A stretch of 33,479 bases of DNA from Acidobacteria bacterium Ga0077553. GTDB taxonomy: Bacteria; Acidobacteriota; Terriglobia; Bryobacterales; Bryobacteraceae. How positions within the stretch are numbered: position 1 is the stretch's first letter; each line of letters begins with the position of its first letter. The notes under the pieces are model-generated. The model was given only the letters and a program-made list of their open reading frames with translations. It did no database searches and had not been told where the DNA came from. This document shows, piece after piece, positions 1 to 7,800 of this stretch. The stretch is from positions 1 to 33,479 of the forward strand of contig LNFE01000205.1 in assembly GCA_001464575.1 (NCBI GenBank), written 5' to 3'. The position numbers were made by a program, and so were the translations under genes.

Positions 1-2
1 TC

Positions 3-875
3 GAACGCGAAGGCCCGCGCAAGACCGCCAAAGAAGAGTCCGAGGAGTCGCCGGGGGCCGAGCGGCAGCTCTGGAAATCCGTCGATCGCGCCCACCTGCT
101 CACCGAGATCATCCTCGTCGACCAAACCCCCATCGGCCGCACCCCCCGGTCGAATCCCGTCACCTACGTCAAAGCCTTCGACGTCATCCGGGACCTCTTC
201 GCTTCCACCCCGGACAGCGACCGCAAGGGTTACACCGCCGGCCATTTCTCCTTCAACATCCCCGGCGGCCGCTGCGAAGTCTGCCAGGGCGACGGCACCG
301 TCACCGTAGAAATGCAGTTTCTCGCCGACGTCGAACTGGTCTGCGAAGAGTGCCGCGGCACCCGCTTCAAGCAAGCGATCCTCGACGTGAAATACAAAGG
401 CCTGAACATCCATCAAGTGCTCGGCCTCACGGTTGCCGAAGGTCTGCGCTTCTTCGCGGAGACGCCCAAACTCAAACAGCGTCTGCAAGTGCTTGCCGAC
501 GTCGGCCTCGGCTATCTCCGGCTCGGCCAATCCGCCACCACGCTTTCCGGTGGCGAAGCCCAGCGCGTCAAGCTGGCCGCTCACCTCGCGCAGTCGACGT
601 CCGAAGGCACGCTATTCATCTTCGATGAGCCCACCACCGGCCTCCACTACGACGATATCCGCAAGCTGCTCGATAGTTTCCAGCGCCTCATCCACAACGG
701 AGGGTCCATCCTCCTGATTGAACACAACCTCGACGTCATCCGCGCCGCCGATTGGCTTATCGACTTGGGCCCTGAGGGCGGCAGCGGCGGCGGACGCATC
801 CTCGGCGAAGGAACCCCGGAGCAGATTGCTCAGCTCGAGGGTTCCCACACCGGTCACTTCCTACGCGGCCAGTGA
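3..875 (+). CDS. uvrA: Excinuclease ABC subunit A (UvrA family), C-terminal part
   Basis: The reading frame is open from base 3 and its start lies outside the window. UvrA is the damage-recognition ATPase of nucleotide excision repair, acting on DNA with UvrB and UvrC. The visible part carries the family landmarks in order: the VDQxPIGRTPRSNP motif, the zinc-finger pair CEVC (codons from base 273) and CEEC, the ABC signature LSGGEAQRVKLA, the Walker B segment FIFDEPTTGLH, the switch-histidine segment IEHNLDVI, and the DLGPEGG ending typical of UvrA. An acidic, charged stretch precedes the VDQ motif. Because only the last 290 residues are seen, I cannot tell the housekeeping UvrA from a UvrA2-type paralogue. 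The 3' end overlaps the convergent HNH/AP2 gene by 15 bases (861-875). Confidence 0.93.
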   Translation, partial: EREGPRKTAKEESEESPGAERQLWKSVDRAHLLTEIILVDQTPIGRTPRSNPVTYVKAFDVIRDLFASTPDSDRKGYTAGHFSFNIPGGRCEVCQGDGTVTVEMQFLADVELVCEECRGTRFKQAILDVKYKGLNIHQVLGLTVAEGLRFFAETPKLKQRLQVLADVGLGYLRLGQSATTLSGGEAQRVKLAAHLAQSTSEGTLFIFDEPTTGLHYDDIRKLLDSFQRLIHNGGSILLIEHNLDVIRAADWLIDLGPEGGSGGGRILGEGTPEQIAQLEGSHTGHFLRGQ

Positions 876-1745
876 CGCGTCGAACACCCGGCCGTCGACA
901 TTGGCATCCTTCGGCCGGTGTGCGGCGAGTTCGCCCGGCCGTGGAAAGTTCAGCGCCGCGAACTCGCCAAACAGTTCCCGCGCCGCCGCGTCGTAGGCTT
1001 TTGCCGCGGCCCATTCGCTGCGATACTCGCCCAGCGGGAACATCTTGCCGCCCTTTCTGATTTTCGCCTGCCACAGTGCCTGGTCCTTCACCCACGAAAC
1101 ACCCTTGTAATCAGAGGTCGTCTTCTTGGCGATCTTCCGTCCCGACCAGTTCGCCTCGGAATAGTTGAGCACGCCAAGATTGGTCCGCCGGCAGTTCAAC
1201 CGGTCGCCGTCGTGATGCACCGGCTTCACCCGCGCCGGCAGATCGAACCCCAGCACCATCCGGTAGAGCGCGACATGGCGGCGATGAATGTTAGTTTGCA
1301 CGCAGCCTTCTTTCACGTTCCAGGAATGGACCGCGCACCGCGGATAGTCCACCGCGTCCACCATGGCGAAGCGGCCGTCCGGTAGCGGCAGGTATCCGGT
1401 GTTACCGGCAACATAGGGCTGCAGGCGCGAGATGCGGTCAAGTTCCAGGCCGAGTTTGCCGAAGGCGGCGTGCAGGAACTGCAGCTGCAGGAAGCGGGCT
1501 TCGGCGGCATGCGGCGCGGCAGCGACGAGGAGCGAGTTGAAGCGCACCTGCCACAGTTGTTGTTTGTGGCTGTAGGTAACGCCCCGGGTGGAGTTACCGG
1601 GCTTGCCGTTCCGGTTAGTCAAACTGAGCCAGAGGGACTTGACTGAGAAGCGGGATAAGTCGAATTGACGGCCATGGAATTCCATCACACGGCGAGAGGC
1701 CTCGAGGGGCGCGACAAGTTCTTGGGGGACATTCGAAAACGACAT
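861..1745 (-). CDS. HNH endonuclease-like protein with C-terminal AP2 DNA-binding domain
   Basis: I place the start at the ATG at 1745 because GAGGAG lies 6 bases upstream and the product (294 aa) begins MSFSNVPQ. A longer in-frame version to 1880 would run through a strong hairpin. Residues about 170-195 hold an HNH_3-type core: an HHDGD segment (H177/H178), N184 and N189 (DRLNCRRTNL). Residues about 211-268 match an AP2-type DNA-binding domain (YKGVSW, WQAKI, LGEY, AAKAYDAAA, LNFP). The N-terminal half has a weaker AP2-like stretch (RGVTY, LWQVRF, residues about 52-102). HNH plus AP2 is the build of phage and intron-type homing endonucleases, so this may be a free-standing mobile endonuclease gene. 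Whether it still cuts DNA cannot be told. It converges on uvrA and is transcribed divergently from the protease at 1991. Confidence 0.82.
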   Translation of the reverse strand: MSFSNVPQELVAPLEASRRVMEFHGRQFDLSRFSVKSLWLSLTNRNGKPGNSTRGVTYSHKQQLWQVRFNSLLVAAAPHAAEARFLQLQFLHAAFGKLGLELDRISRLQPYVAGNTGYLPLPDGRFAMVDAVDYPRCAVHSWNVKEGCVQTNIHRRHVALYRMVLGFDLPARVKPVHHDGDRLNCRRTNLGVLNYSEANWSGRKIAKKTTSDYKGVSWVKDQALWQAKIRKGGKMFPLGEYRSEWAAAKAYDAAARELFGEFAALNFPRPGELAAHRPKDANVDGRVFDASLAA

Positions 1746-1772
1746 AGATTCTCCTCGCGGCGCAAATACAAA

Positions 1773-1801
1773 CGCCCCGGACTCAAGAGAGTGCCGGGGC
1801 G
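1773..1801 (-). terminator. GC-rich hairpin in the leader of the HNH/AP2 gene (possible attenuator)
   Basis: The arms CGCCCCGGACTC (1773-1784) and GAGTGCCGGGGCG (1789-1801) pair over 12 base pairs with one bulged base and a 4-base loop. Read on the minus strand, the stem is followed by TTTGTATTTG and then, about 28 bases later, by the ATG at 1745. It lies between a possible -10 element (1822-1827) and the Shine-Dalgarno sequence. It could terminate or attenuate transcription before the endonuclease gene, or be the end of a small repeated element. The T-tract is interrupted, so terminator function is an inference. Confidence 0.5.
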
Positions 1802-1821
1802 AGTTGCCTACCGCTATCTGG

Positions 1822-1827
1822 AGTCTA
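1822..1827 (-). promoter_or_regulatory. Possible -10 element (TAGACT) for the HNH/AP2 gene
   Basis: TAGACT on the minus strand lies about 20 bases upstream of the leader hairpin. The hexamer 17 bases upstream (TTCGGA) is only a weak match to a -35 element, so this is a tentative call. Confidence 0.25.
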
Positions 1828-1990
1828 TCGAACGCCCTCAAGATTCCGAACCATGCGTTTTCGAATCCTCCCGTAAGCAATTGAAAGCAAAGGATAAAAA
1901 ATAAATCAATGGCGCGTCACCGGCTTTTCGCCCTCGTCCGGAATGCCGCCCCCCTCTCCAATCCTTCCCTCTTTTTGGTTATTGTAAGGA

Positions 1991-3715
1991 ATGGCATGCC
2001 GGTTGCTTCTAGTTACACTTCTGTTACTGCCCGCCGTTTTGGCCGCCGACAAATGGACTCGTTACGAGTCCGAACATTTTGAACTGCTGACCGACGGCGG
2101 CAAGGGCCGCGCGCTCGAAGTCCTGGAGCAGTTTGAACGGGTTCGCTGGTTCTTTGGCACCACCATGAAGATCGGTGACCCACCCAGAAAGCCGCGCATC
2201 GTCGTCTTCGGCAGCGAGAAGGCCTACAAAGTCTACGCGCCGAGAGAGACCTCGGCCGCCTTTTACGCCGGCTTAGAAGGGCAAGCCCGGCGAACAGCCG
2301 TGCATGAGTACATCCATCTTCTCGTCAAGCATTCGGAGATGAAGCTGCCCCTCTGGATGAACGAGGGGCTCGCAGAGTTGTACTCGACGATTGATGAGTA
2401 CGGCGGCAAAATCCGAGTAGGGAATCCAATTGACCACCACCTTTTCCAACTCACCAACGATTGGCTCGATCTAAAGCGAATCGTGGCGGCCGGCCATGAA
2501 TCGGCCGAGTACAACAAAAAAGAGCATGTCGGGCTCTTCTACTCCACCAGTTGGGCGCTGATGCATATGCTGCAGCTCGAAGACGACATGCGGCCGAAGT
2601 TCAACACGTTTAACCAGTTGATTCTCACGGGAACTCCGGCCCCGGATGCCTTCGAAAAGGCCTACGGGATGACGGTGGATCAAGTCGAAAACCATCTGAA
2701 GGCCTATGTCCGCGGTAACTCCGTGCGGGTCGCCTTGTTCAACTTGAAGTTCGACAAGTCGAAATTGAAGCTCGAAGGAACGCCTGCCAACCCCCTCGAC
2801 TACGAAATGGCCCTCGCCGATCTCTCCATGGCCGGACGCGATTGCGTCGCCGCCACCGCGAAGGCCAACAGCGTCGAGACCCAGTTCCCCGAGGCGCCAG
2901 AGCCCCACGTCACCAAGGGCTATTGCGCGTGGGGCTATGGCGACCAGGACCGCGCCAAAGCCGGGGCCGAGTTCGCCGCCGCCGCGCGGAAAGGCACGCC
3001 CGTCCCGGAAGTCTATAAAGCCGCTCTCGGCCTCATGCCCGCCGAAGCCCGCCGCCAGGAAGCTCCCGCCATCCTCGAAGCGGCTCTCCGCCTGTCGCCC
3101 GATTCTCATGAGTTGCGGATGTCACTGGCCGGCGAGTTCCTCATGCAGAAGGAGTACGACAAGAGCTACCTCGAATTGAAAAAACTGAAGTCCATCAAGC
3201 CGTCGGAAGTGGATCAGTATTTCCCCATCTACATTCAGGCCGCTTGGTGGTCGAAGCGATATCCGGAAGCGCAGAACGCAGCCGATCAATATGTGCGGGT
3301 GGCAAAGACACCCGAAGCGATTGAACGCGCGGCACGTCTGCAGCGGCTTGCCGAAATGCGGGAGCCCAAGCAGGTTCAGGAGCGACCCCAGGCCTATGTC
3401 CCGCCACCCCCTCCCGACGCTGGAGAGAACCTGCCACCCCGGCAGGAGCCCGAAGTCGTCGGCAGCAAGGTACGCGGGAAGTTTGTCGAATTCGTCTGCG
3501 GGGAGAATGATCTGCGGCTCGTCCTCGATGTCGACGGAGCCCGCCAAGCCTACTGGCTCGCCAATCCGGAAAAGGTCACGGCTCAGACCAAAAGCGGTAA
3601 CCCGGTCGATCTGAGCTGCGGCAAACAGAAAGGCGAAGAGATGGAACTCCTCTACGAACCCGGCGCGGGTCCGCAAGGGACCCGCGGCCAGATTCGCATC
3701 ATGAAGTGGCTCTAG
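1991..3715 (+). CDS. Secreted zinc metallopeptidase-like protein (DUF1570 / peptidase MA-like) with TPR-like region
   Basis: The product is 574 aa. Residues 1-19 are a signal peptide with a Leu-rich core ending AVLAA, so it is exported. The catalytic signature is HEYIH (H105, E106, H109) followed by NEGLAEL with E125 and E129, the HExxH plus NEGxAE pattern of gluzincin-type enzymes related to DUF1570 and peptidase MA. After the protease domain (to about residue 240) comes an alpha-helical, TPR-like region (about 260-450), a Pro-rich linker (PPPPPDAG) and a C-terminal beta-rich domain (about 490-574) of unknown role. AAGGA directly abuts the ATG, too close for an ideal ribosome site. A TTG 12 bases downstream would also leave a signal peptide. 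The stop overlaps the convergent VIT-VWA stop within the palindrome CTAG. The substrate is unknown. Confidence 0.85.
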   Translation: MACRLLLVTLLLLPAVLAADKWTRYESEHFELLTDGGKGRALEVLEQFERVRWFFGTTMKIGDPPRKPRIVVFGSEKAYKVYAPRETSAAFYAGLEGQARRTAVHEYIHLLVKHSEMKLPLWMNEGLAELYSTIDEYGGKIRVGNPIDHHLFQLTNDWLDLKRIVAAGHESAEYNKKEHVGLFYSTSWALMHMLQLEDDMRPKFNTFNQLILTGTPAPDAFEKAYGMTVDQVENHLKAYVRGNSVRVALFNLKFDKSKLKLEGTPANPLDYEMALADLSMAGRDCVAATAKANSVETQFPEAPEPHVTKGYCAWGYGDQDRAKAGAEFAAAARKGTPVPEVYKAALGLMPAEARRQEAPAILEAALRLSPDSHELRMSLAGEFLMQKEYDKSYLELKKLKSIKPSEVDQYFPIYIQAAWWSKRYPEAQNAADQYVRVAKTPEAIERAARLQRLAEMREPKQVQERPQAYVPPPPPDAGENLPPRQEPEVVGSKVRGKFVEFVCGENDLRLVLDVDGARQAYWLANPEKVTAQTKSGNPVDLSCGKQKGEEMELLYEPGAGPQGTRGQIRIMKWL

Positions 3716-5820
3716 CGCAGAGCCACCCGTTTCACCGCGCCCAACCGGCTGAGCTCCGCCAAGCGCCCCGCCGCGATCTCACCCACCACGAGCAGCCCGC
3801 CGCCCGGCCGCGCCGCGATCACCAGTCCCGCGTTCTTTAGCGCCGCGATCACCGACTCGCTACCATCGGTGAGAAACACCCGCACGCCCACTTTTTCTAG
3901 CGGCCCCATCCATTGCACCCGCGCCGCCAAAAGCGGGTCCACTTTCGGTGCGTCCTGCACCACCGGAGCCACCGGCGCCACCGTCTCCTGCCGTTCCGGC
4001 TCCATCACCTTCCTGGACTCCTGGATCCGGCCTACTCCCATCCCCGCCGCCATCGGAGCGCTCCGGCTCATTACATGGTCATGCGACACCCCGTCCGGCA
4101 TCTCCACCGGAACCTCAATCAGCCGCCCGCCGGGCCCGCTCACGGTGCCTTCCTCCACAGCCACGAACGACGTGTACTGCGTCATCAGCCCATACGCTAA
4201 ACCCAACTCTGTAATCGCCGCCGCGTCACGCAAAGTGCCAATCTTCGTCCGCGCCCACAGCGCGGGCACCGCCGTGTTCGCCGCCTCCCGCCCCGGCAGA
4301 TCCACCCAGACCTTCCGCTCAAACGGCCGGCCCGCCATCTTCCCGAGAACCCGCATCTCACCCCGCGCCGGCCCCGAAAACTGGCCGGTCAACACCACCG
4401 GTTTGGCATCGAACAGATCCGGAACCCGTTGCGGATACACCTCCTTCACGGGAAGATTGCCCCAATCCACCCGGATATCCGTCAACAACGGCGTGTGCAC
4501 CCGTTGATGAAACCGGCGCGCCGCTGCCGAGCCGTCATCCTGCAGCCCGACATACTCCACCTCACCCCGGCCCCGCGCCGCCATCTCATCAAGCAGATAC
4601 CGGTTCACCGAACTGCCAATCCCAAACGAGAAGATCCGCGCGTTCGAATACCGTTCAATCTCGGCCAGAATCTGCGGCTCGTTCCCCACATAGCCGTCGG
4701 TCATGAAACAGACCACCCGCAAATGCTCCTGCGAAGCCGTCGGCTCGAGCGCCGCCCGGATCGCCTTCATCATCTCGGTGCCCCCGCCAGAGCGGCTGAA
4801 CTGCAGGAACCGCTGCGCCGCGACGAGGTTCTCGGGCGTGGCCGGCACCGGCTTCGGGAACAACAGATGCGTATCGCCGGAGAAGGTGATCAGGTTAAAC
4901 GTATCCCGCGGATGCAGTCCCGCTAACGCCGCCGACATCGCCTCCTTCGCCTTGTCGAGCGGATAGCCGTGCATCGAACCCGAAGTATCAATCACGAACA
5001 CCAGTTCCTTCGGCGTCACCTCGGCCGGCTGGGTTCGTTCCGGCGGCGCGAGCAACAGAGTGAAGTGGCCCGTCCCTTCCGCCCGGTGCGCCAGCAGAGT
5101 GTCTTTGATCGACGGCCCCGCCACCTTGTAACGCAGGATGAAGTCCCGGTTCGGGATCTCCTTCTGATTCCGCAGCGCCACGCCCGTCCGCTCCCGCACC
5201 ACCTCATGGGTCGGCGACTCCATTTCAGTCACCCCGTTCACGTTCACGCGCAACGACAGGTCATGCCCCGCCCGGACGCCCTTGGCCGCATAAGCCGGGT
5301 TGTACTTCGCCTTGTACCGCGGCCCCACCGTCATTGGGAATACGAACTCGTATCTTCCCGCCTCATACTGCAACGTCTCCACATAGGAGATCTCCACTTC
5401 CACCCGCGCCCCCGGCGGAATATTCGCCAGCCGTTGGGTGAACACGTTCGGCCGCTTCTGATCCAACAGTCCCGTCAGCTTGCCCTGCTGCTTCGCCTGC
5501 TCGTAGATCCGCCGCGCCTCTTCTTTCCGCTTAATCTGGCCCTTTACCACCCGGTCATTGATCCGGATCGTCATCTCGTCGACGGCGCCCCGCGCCGAGA
5601 GCGGAAACGTGTAGAGCGCTTCCAGCGGTTCGCTGAGCGGGTTCCGGAAAATCTGTTTCACCCGCACGCGGCCCACCGCCCCGGAAAGGTCGGCCGTCAC
5701 TGCCGTGTGCTCCAGCGGGCACGGCGCCGCCTCACCTCCGATGCGCCACAGCTCGCCGACCGAAGGCTCCGCCGCCAACCCCGCGGTCGCCAGCGCCAGA
5801 AAAGGAATCAAATGTTTCAT
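3712..5820 (-). CDS. VIT domain and von Willebrand factor A domain protein, exported
   Basis: I choose the ATG at 5820 because AAGGAG lies 9 bases upstream and the product (702 aa) then starts with the signal peptide MKHLIPFLALATAGLAA. Residues about 20-165 are a VIT domain (KQIFRNPLSEPLEALYTFPL, then the RRIYEQA helix). Residues about 272-440 are a VWA domain with an intact metal-ion adhesion site: D278-T-S-G-S, T348 and D375 (TDGYVGN). VIT-VWA proteins resemble the heavy chains of inter-alpha-trypsin inhibitor and are usually surface or periplasmic binding proteins; no ligand is known here. There is no visible C-terminal sortase motif or transmembrane anchor. The gene is third in an operon after an ECF sigma factor and its likely anti-sigma factor (49-base gap), which suggests envelope-related regulated expression. 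Confidence 0.88.
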   Translation of the reverse strand: MKHLIPFLALATAGLAAEPSVGELWRIGGEAAPCPLEHTAVTADLSGAVGRVRVKQIFRNPLSEPLEALYTFPLSARGAVDEMTIRINDRVVKGQIKRKEEARRIYEQAKQQGKLTGLLDQKRPNVFTQRLANIPPGARVEVEISYVETLQYEAGRYEFVFPMTVGPRYKAKYNPAYAAKGVRAGHDLSLRVNVNGVTEMESPTHEVVRERTGVALRNQKEIPNRDFILRYKVAGPSIKDTLLAHRAEGTGHFTLLLAPPERTQPAEVTPKELVFVIDTSGSMHGYPLDKAKEAMSAALAGLHPRDTFNLITFSGDTHLLFPKPVPATPENLVAAQRFLQFSRSGGGTEMMKAIRAALEPTASQEHLRVVCFMTDGYVGNEPQILAEIERYSNARIFSFGIGSSVNRYLLDEMAARGRGEVEYVGLQDDGSAAARRFHQRVHTPLLTDIRVDWGNLPVKEVYPQRVPDLFDAKPVVLTGQFSGPARGEMRVLGKMAGRPFERKVWVDLPGREAANTAVPALWARTKIGTLRDAAAITELGLAYGLMTQYTSFVAVEEGTVSGPGGRLIEVPVEMPDGVSHDHVMSRSAPMAAGMGVGRIQESRKVMEPERQETVAPVAPVVQDAPKVDPLLAARVQWMGPLEKVGVRVFLTDGSESVIAALKNAGLVIAARPGGGLLVVGEIAAGRLAELSRLGAVKRVALR

Positions 5821-5869
5821 GGTCAAGTTCTCCTTGCACTGGGGAGATCCCGCCAAAAACGAAACCCTT

Positions 5870-6679
5870 TCAGCGAATCGTCAGAGAAATTCGCACCGCA
5901 CTGGGTGCCTGTCTCGGCGCGGCGCCGCCCGCAGGAGCAGCCGCGGGCGCCGCGGCCCGGGACTCGGCCCGATCCGCCATGCGCGCCGCCCCCAGGGCGA
6001 CCTCCACGCGCCGGATCTCCAAATTCATCGCGCCGCGAACCGCGGTGAACGGAAGATCCACGGGCTGCCCTGCCGCCGCCGTCGCCGCGGCTAGCTCTTG
6101 GCCCGAAACGGTATCCACCAGCGCGAACCGCCCCGCCTGCTCCGCGCGGTAGCGGACCAGCAACGGCTCTCCGTCCACCATCTCCGGAGGACCTTCCGGC
6201 TCGCGCCGCAAGACCTGATACGGTGGCGGCGCCGCCGCGAAGGTGGCGACCTCGGCTGCTTCCGCCTTCTTGGCCTCCGGCTCCTCCGCGGCCACCTTCG
6301 GCGCGGCCATCGGCATCGGGACCTGCTTTCTAGCCGGAGCGGGCGCCGGAGCCGGGGCGGATATGAGTGGTTCGGGAGGCGGCGCCGGAACCGCCTTGGC
6401 CATCTCCACCACAGGTTCGGGTTGAGGCCGCATCATCAAAAACAAACCCAGCGCCACCGCTCCCGTCACCGCCGCGGTCATCAGGAACGGCCAGACCTTC
6501 CGCTTGGCCGGAGCGGCCGGCAGACTCACCGTCAACTCGCCCAACTCCTCCTGCTCGGCAATCGCGTCGAACAGCTCCTGGTCCTCCAATGCCGCCGCCA
6601 TCAGCCGCCGTTTATCCGCAGCCGAGATCCGCCCCGCCGCGTACTCCCCAAACAGCAGTTGCTTCTCTTCACTGGACAC
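5870..6679 (-). CDS. Probable membrane-bound anti-sigma factor
   Basis: I place the start at GTG 6679: AAGGAGG lies 9 bases upstream, and the start overlaps the sigma-factor stop by 11 bases, a usual sign of translational coupling. An upstream ATG at 6709 is the alternative. The product is 269 aa: a cytoplasmic helical N-terminal part (residues 1-58, no HxxxCxxC zinc motif), one transmembrane segment (about 63-83), a long Pro/Ala-rich linker (about 84-165), a periplasmic beta-rich domain (about 170-235) and an Ala/Pro-rich tail. The layout and position are those of a one-pass anti-sigma factor that holds the adjacent ECF sigma factor. The role is inferred from topology and context, not from a recognised anti-sigma motif. 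Confidence 0.7.
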   Translation of the reverse strand: MSSEEKQLLFGEYAAGRISAADKRRLMAAALEDQELFDAIAEQEELGELTVSLPAAPAKRKVWPFLMTAAVTGAVALGLFLMMRPQPEPVVEMAKAVPAPPPEPLISAPAPAPAPARKQVPMPMAAPKVAAEEPEAKKAEAAEVATFAAAPPPYQVLRREPEGPPEMVDGEPLLVRYRAEQAGRFALVDTVSGQELAAATAAAGQPVDLPFTAVRGAMNLEIRRVEVALGAARMADRAESRAAAPAAAPAGGAAPRQAPSAVRISLTIR

Positions 6680-7217
6680 GGCGCCGGTCCTCCTTGCCAA
6701 TCTTCTCAATCAGCTGCTGCCGGCAACGGCTGTCCCACGTATACACCGTGTTGATGTTGGCCGCGCCCATCTTCGCCGCGATGGCCGGAAAGTTCAACCC
6801 CTGCAGCTTCAACGCAAACAGCTCCCGGCACCGGTCTCCCATCTCCCCGAGCGCCGTCTGCAGCCGGGCCGACCGTTCCCGTTTCAACAACGCCACCTCT
6901 GGCGAATCAAGCAAGTCCGGCAGTGGAACATCCTCCACCGGCACGGCGTTACTCTCCCCCCGGCGCGAAGACTTGGCGAACACCCCCAGCAGCTTGTACC
7001 GGACGATCTGCATCGCCAGCGGCACCAACTCTTCGAGCGCCTCCACGTGGGCGTACTTCTCCTCGATTAGCAGCAGTGTGTCCTGCGCGACATCCTCGGG
7101 AGACAACATGGCTGTACCGCCCCGCATAATACGAGATGCCGCGAAGGAGACAATCCTTTCGCGGAGCAGCGTCAACACCTCGGATCGGCTCTGAATTTGG
7201 CGTCGTTCTCCATGCAA
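6669..7217 (-). CDS. ECF-type RNA polymerase sigma factor (sigma-70 family)
   Basis: About 180 aa. Region 2 is visible as PEDVAQDTLLLIEEKY (residues about 40-55). Region 4 is the C-terminal helix-turn-helix (RCRELFALKLQGLNFPAIAA, then INTVYTWDSRCRQQL). It lacks extra domains, as expected for an extracytoplasmic-function sigma factor, and sits directly upstream of a one-pass membrane protein with which it overlaps. The start is uncertain: the longest frame begins at TTG 7217, but a TAGAAT -10-like box immediately abuts it. If that box is used, transcription would begin near 7211 and translation would have to start further in, for example at GTG 7178. No Shine-Dalgarno sequence precedes either codon. 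Confidence 0.82.
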   Translation of the reverse strand: MHGERRQIQSRSEVLTLLRERIVSFAASRIMRGGTAMLSPEDVAQDTLLLIEEKYAHVEALEELVPLAMQIVRYKLLGVFAKSSRRGESNAVPVEDVPLPDLLDSPEVALLKRERSARLQTALGEMGDRCRELFALKLQGLNFPAIAAKMGAANINTVYTWDSRCRQQLIEKIGKEDRRRVQ

Positions 7218-7223
7218 ATTCTA
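7218..7223 (-). promoter_or_regulatory. Possible -10 element (TAGAAT) for the sigma/anti-sigma/VIT-VWA operon
   Basis: TAGAAT on the minus strand is a five-of-six match to the -10 consensus in the short divergent gap between the sigma gene and the + strand gene at 7252. It directly abuts the longest sigma reading frame, so it bears on the choice of start. No convincing -35 hexamer was found. Confidence 0.35.
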
Positions 7224-7239
7224 GCGCTTTTGGGTCCGG

Positions 7240-7245
7240 TATAGT
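7240..7245 (+). promoter_or_regulatory. Possible -10 element (TATAGT) six bases before a TTG start
   Basis: TATAGT is a five-of-six match to the -10 consensus and ends 6 bases before the TTG at 7252. A transcript would start at or within a base or two of the start codon, so the mRNA may be leaderless. No -35 match is visible at the usual spacing. Confidence 0.4.
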
Positions 7246-7251
7246 AGAAAG

Positions 7252-7800
7252 TTGCGGCGTTTCCTGTCCCAGCGCATCCCGCCTTTCGATCGCGTGGTGA
7301 TTGTCGAAAGCGGCTCCCGGCAACTGCTTGAGGATCTGCTGCCTGGCCTCTATGAGATTTACGGGGAAGGCATGCAGCTCGACCTCGTCACCTGCTACGC
7401 TGGCTTGCCCGCCGGCTTCCGCCCGGATCGCGGCCAGGTCTGGCGCATCACCGAATACCCCGGCGCCGCCGGCCGAGCCCGCGTGGTCAGCGAACTGAAA
7501 GCCCGCCGGCACTCCATCCTCGGCATCGTGTGTTCAAACGAAGCCATCATGACCAAGTGGAAGTGGATGCTCGCCGCTCGGCTCCCCGGCAAGCTCTTCA
7601 TCCTCAACGAAAACGGGGACTACTTCTGGGTTGACCGCGGCAACTGGAGGACCCTGCTGCACTTCCTCCTCTTCCGGGCCGGGTTGACGGGGGCGGGCGC
7701 AGTCGTCACCATGGGACGTATTCTGCTGTTCCCTGTGTCAGTCTTATACCTGCTCGCCTTTGCGAGCGTGGTTCACCTTCGAAGGAGAGTTCGCGCATGA
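7252..7800 (+). CDS. Conserved-looking protein of unknown function with a C-terminal membrane segment
   Basis: 182 aa from a TTG start; no Shine-Dalgarno sequence is seen. The N-terminal half reads like a Rossmann-type alpha/beta domain (RVVIVESGSRQLLEDLLPGL, then LDLVTCYAGLP), which recalls the nucleotide-sugar or heptosyltransferase fold, but no catalytic motif can be named. A central motif IMTKWKWMLAARLPGKLFI is followed by NENGDYFW. One hydrophobic membrane-spanning segment lies at about residues 153-175, followed by a basic tail (HLRRRVRA), so the protein is probably anchored with most of its mass in the cytoplasm. Its stop overlaps the next start as ATGA, so it leads an operon with the quinone oxidoreductase. 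I do not recognise a function. Confidence 0.65.
   Translation: MRRFLSQRIPPFDRVVIVESGSRQLLEDLLPGLYEIYGEGMQLDLVTCYAGLPAGFRPDRGQVWRITEYPGAAGRARVVSELKARRHSILGIVCSNEAIMTKWKWMLAARLPGKLFILNENGDYFWVDRGNWRTLLHFLLFRAGLTGAGAVVTMGRILLFPVSVLYLLAFASVVHLRRRVRA

Noticed and set aside
1835..1885. A TTCGAATCC segment resembling a tRNA T-arm in the HNH/AP2 upstream region
   Set aside because: No acceptor, D or anticodon arm could be paired with it, so it is not a tRNA and not convincing as a tRNA attachment remnant.
4969..6048. A 359-codon + frame opposite the VIT-VWA and anti-sigma genes
   Set aside because: It spans two real genes on the other strand and has an Arg/Pro-rich shadow composition.
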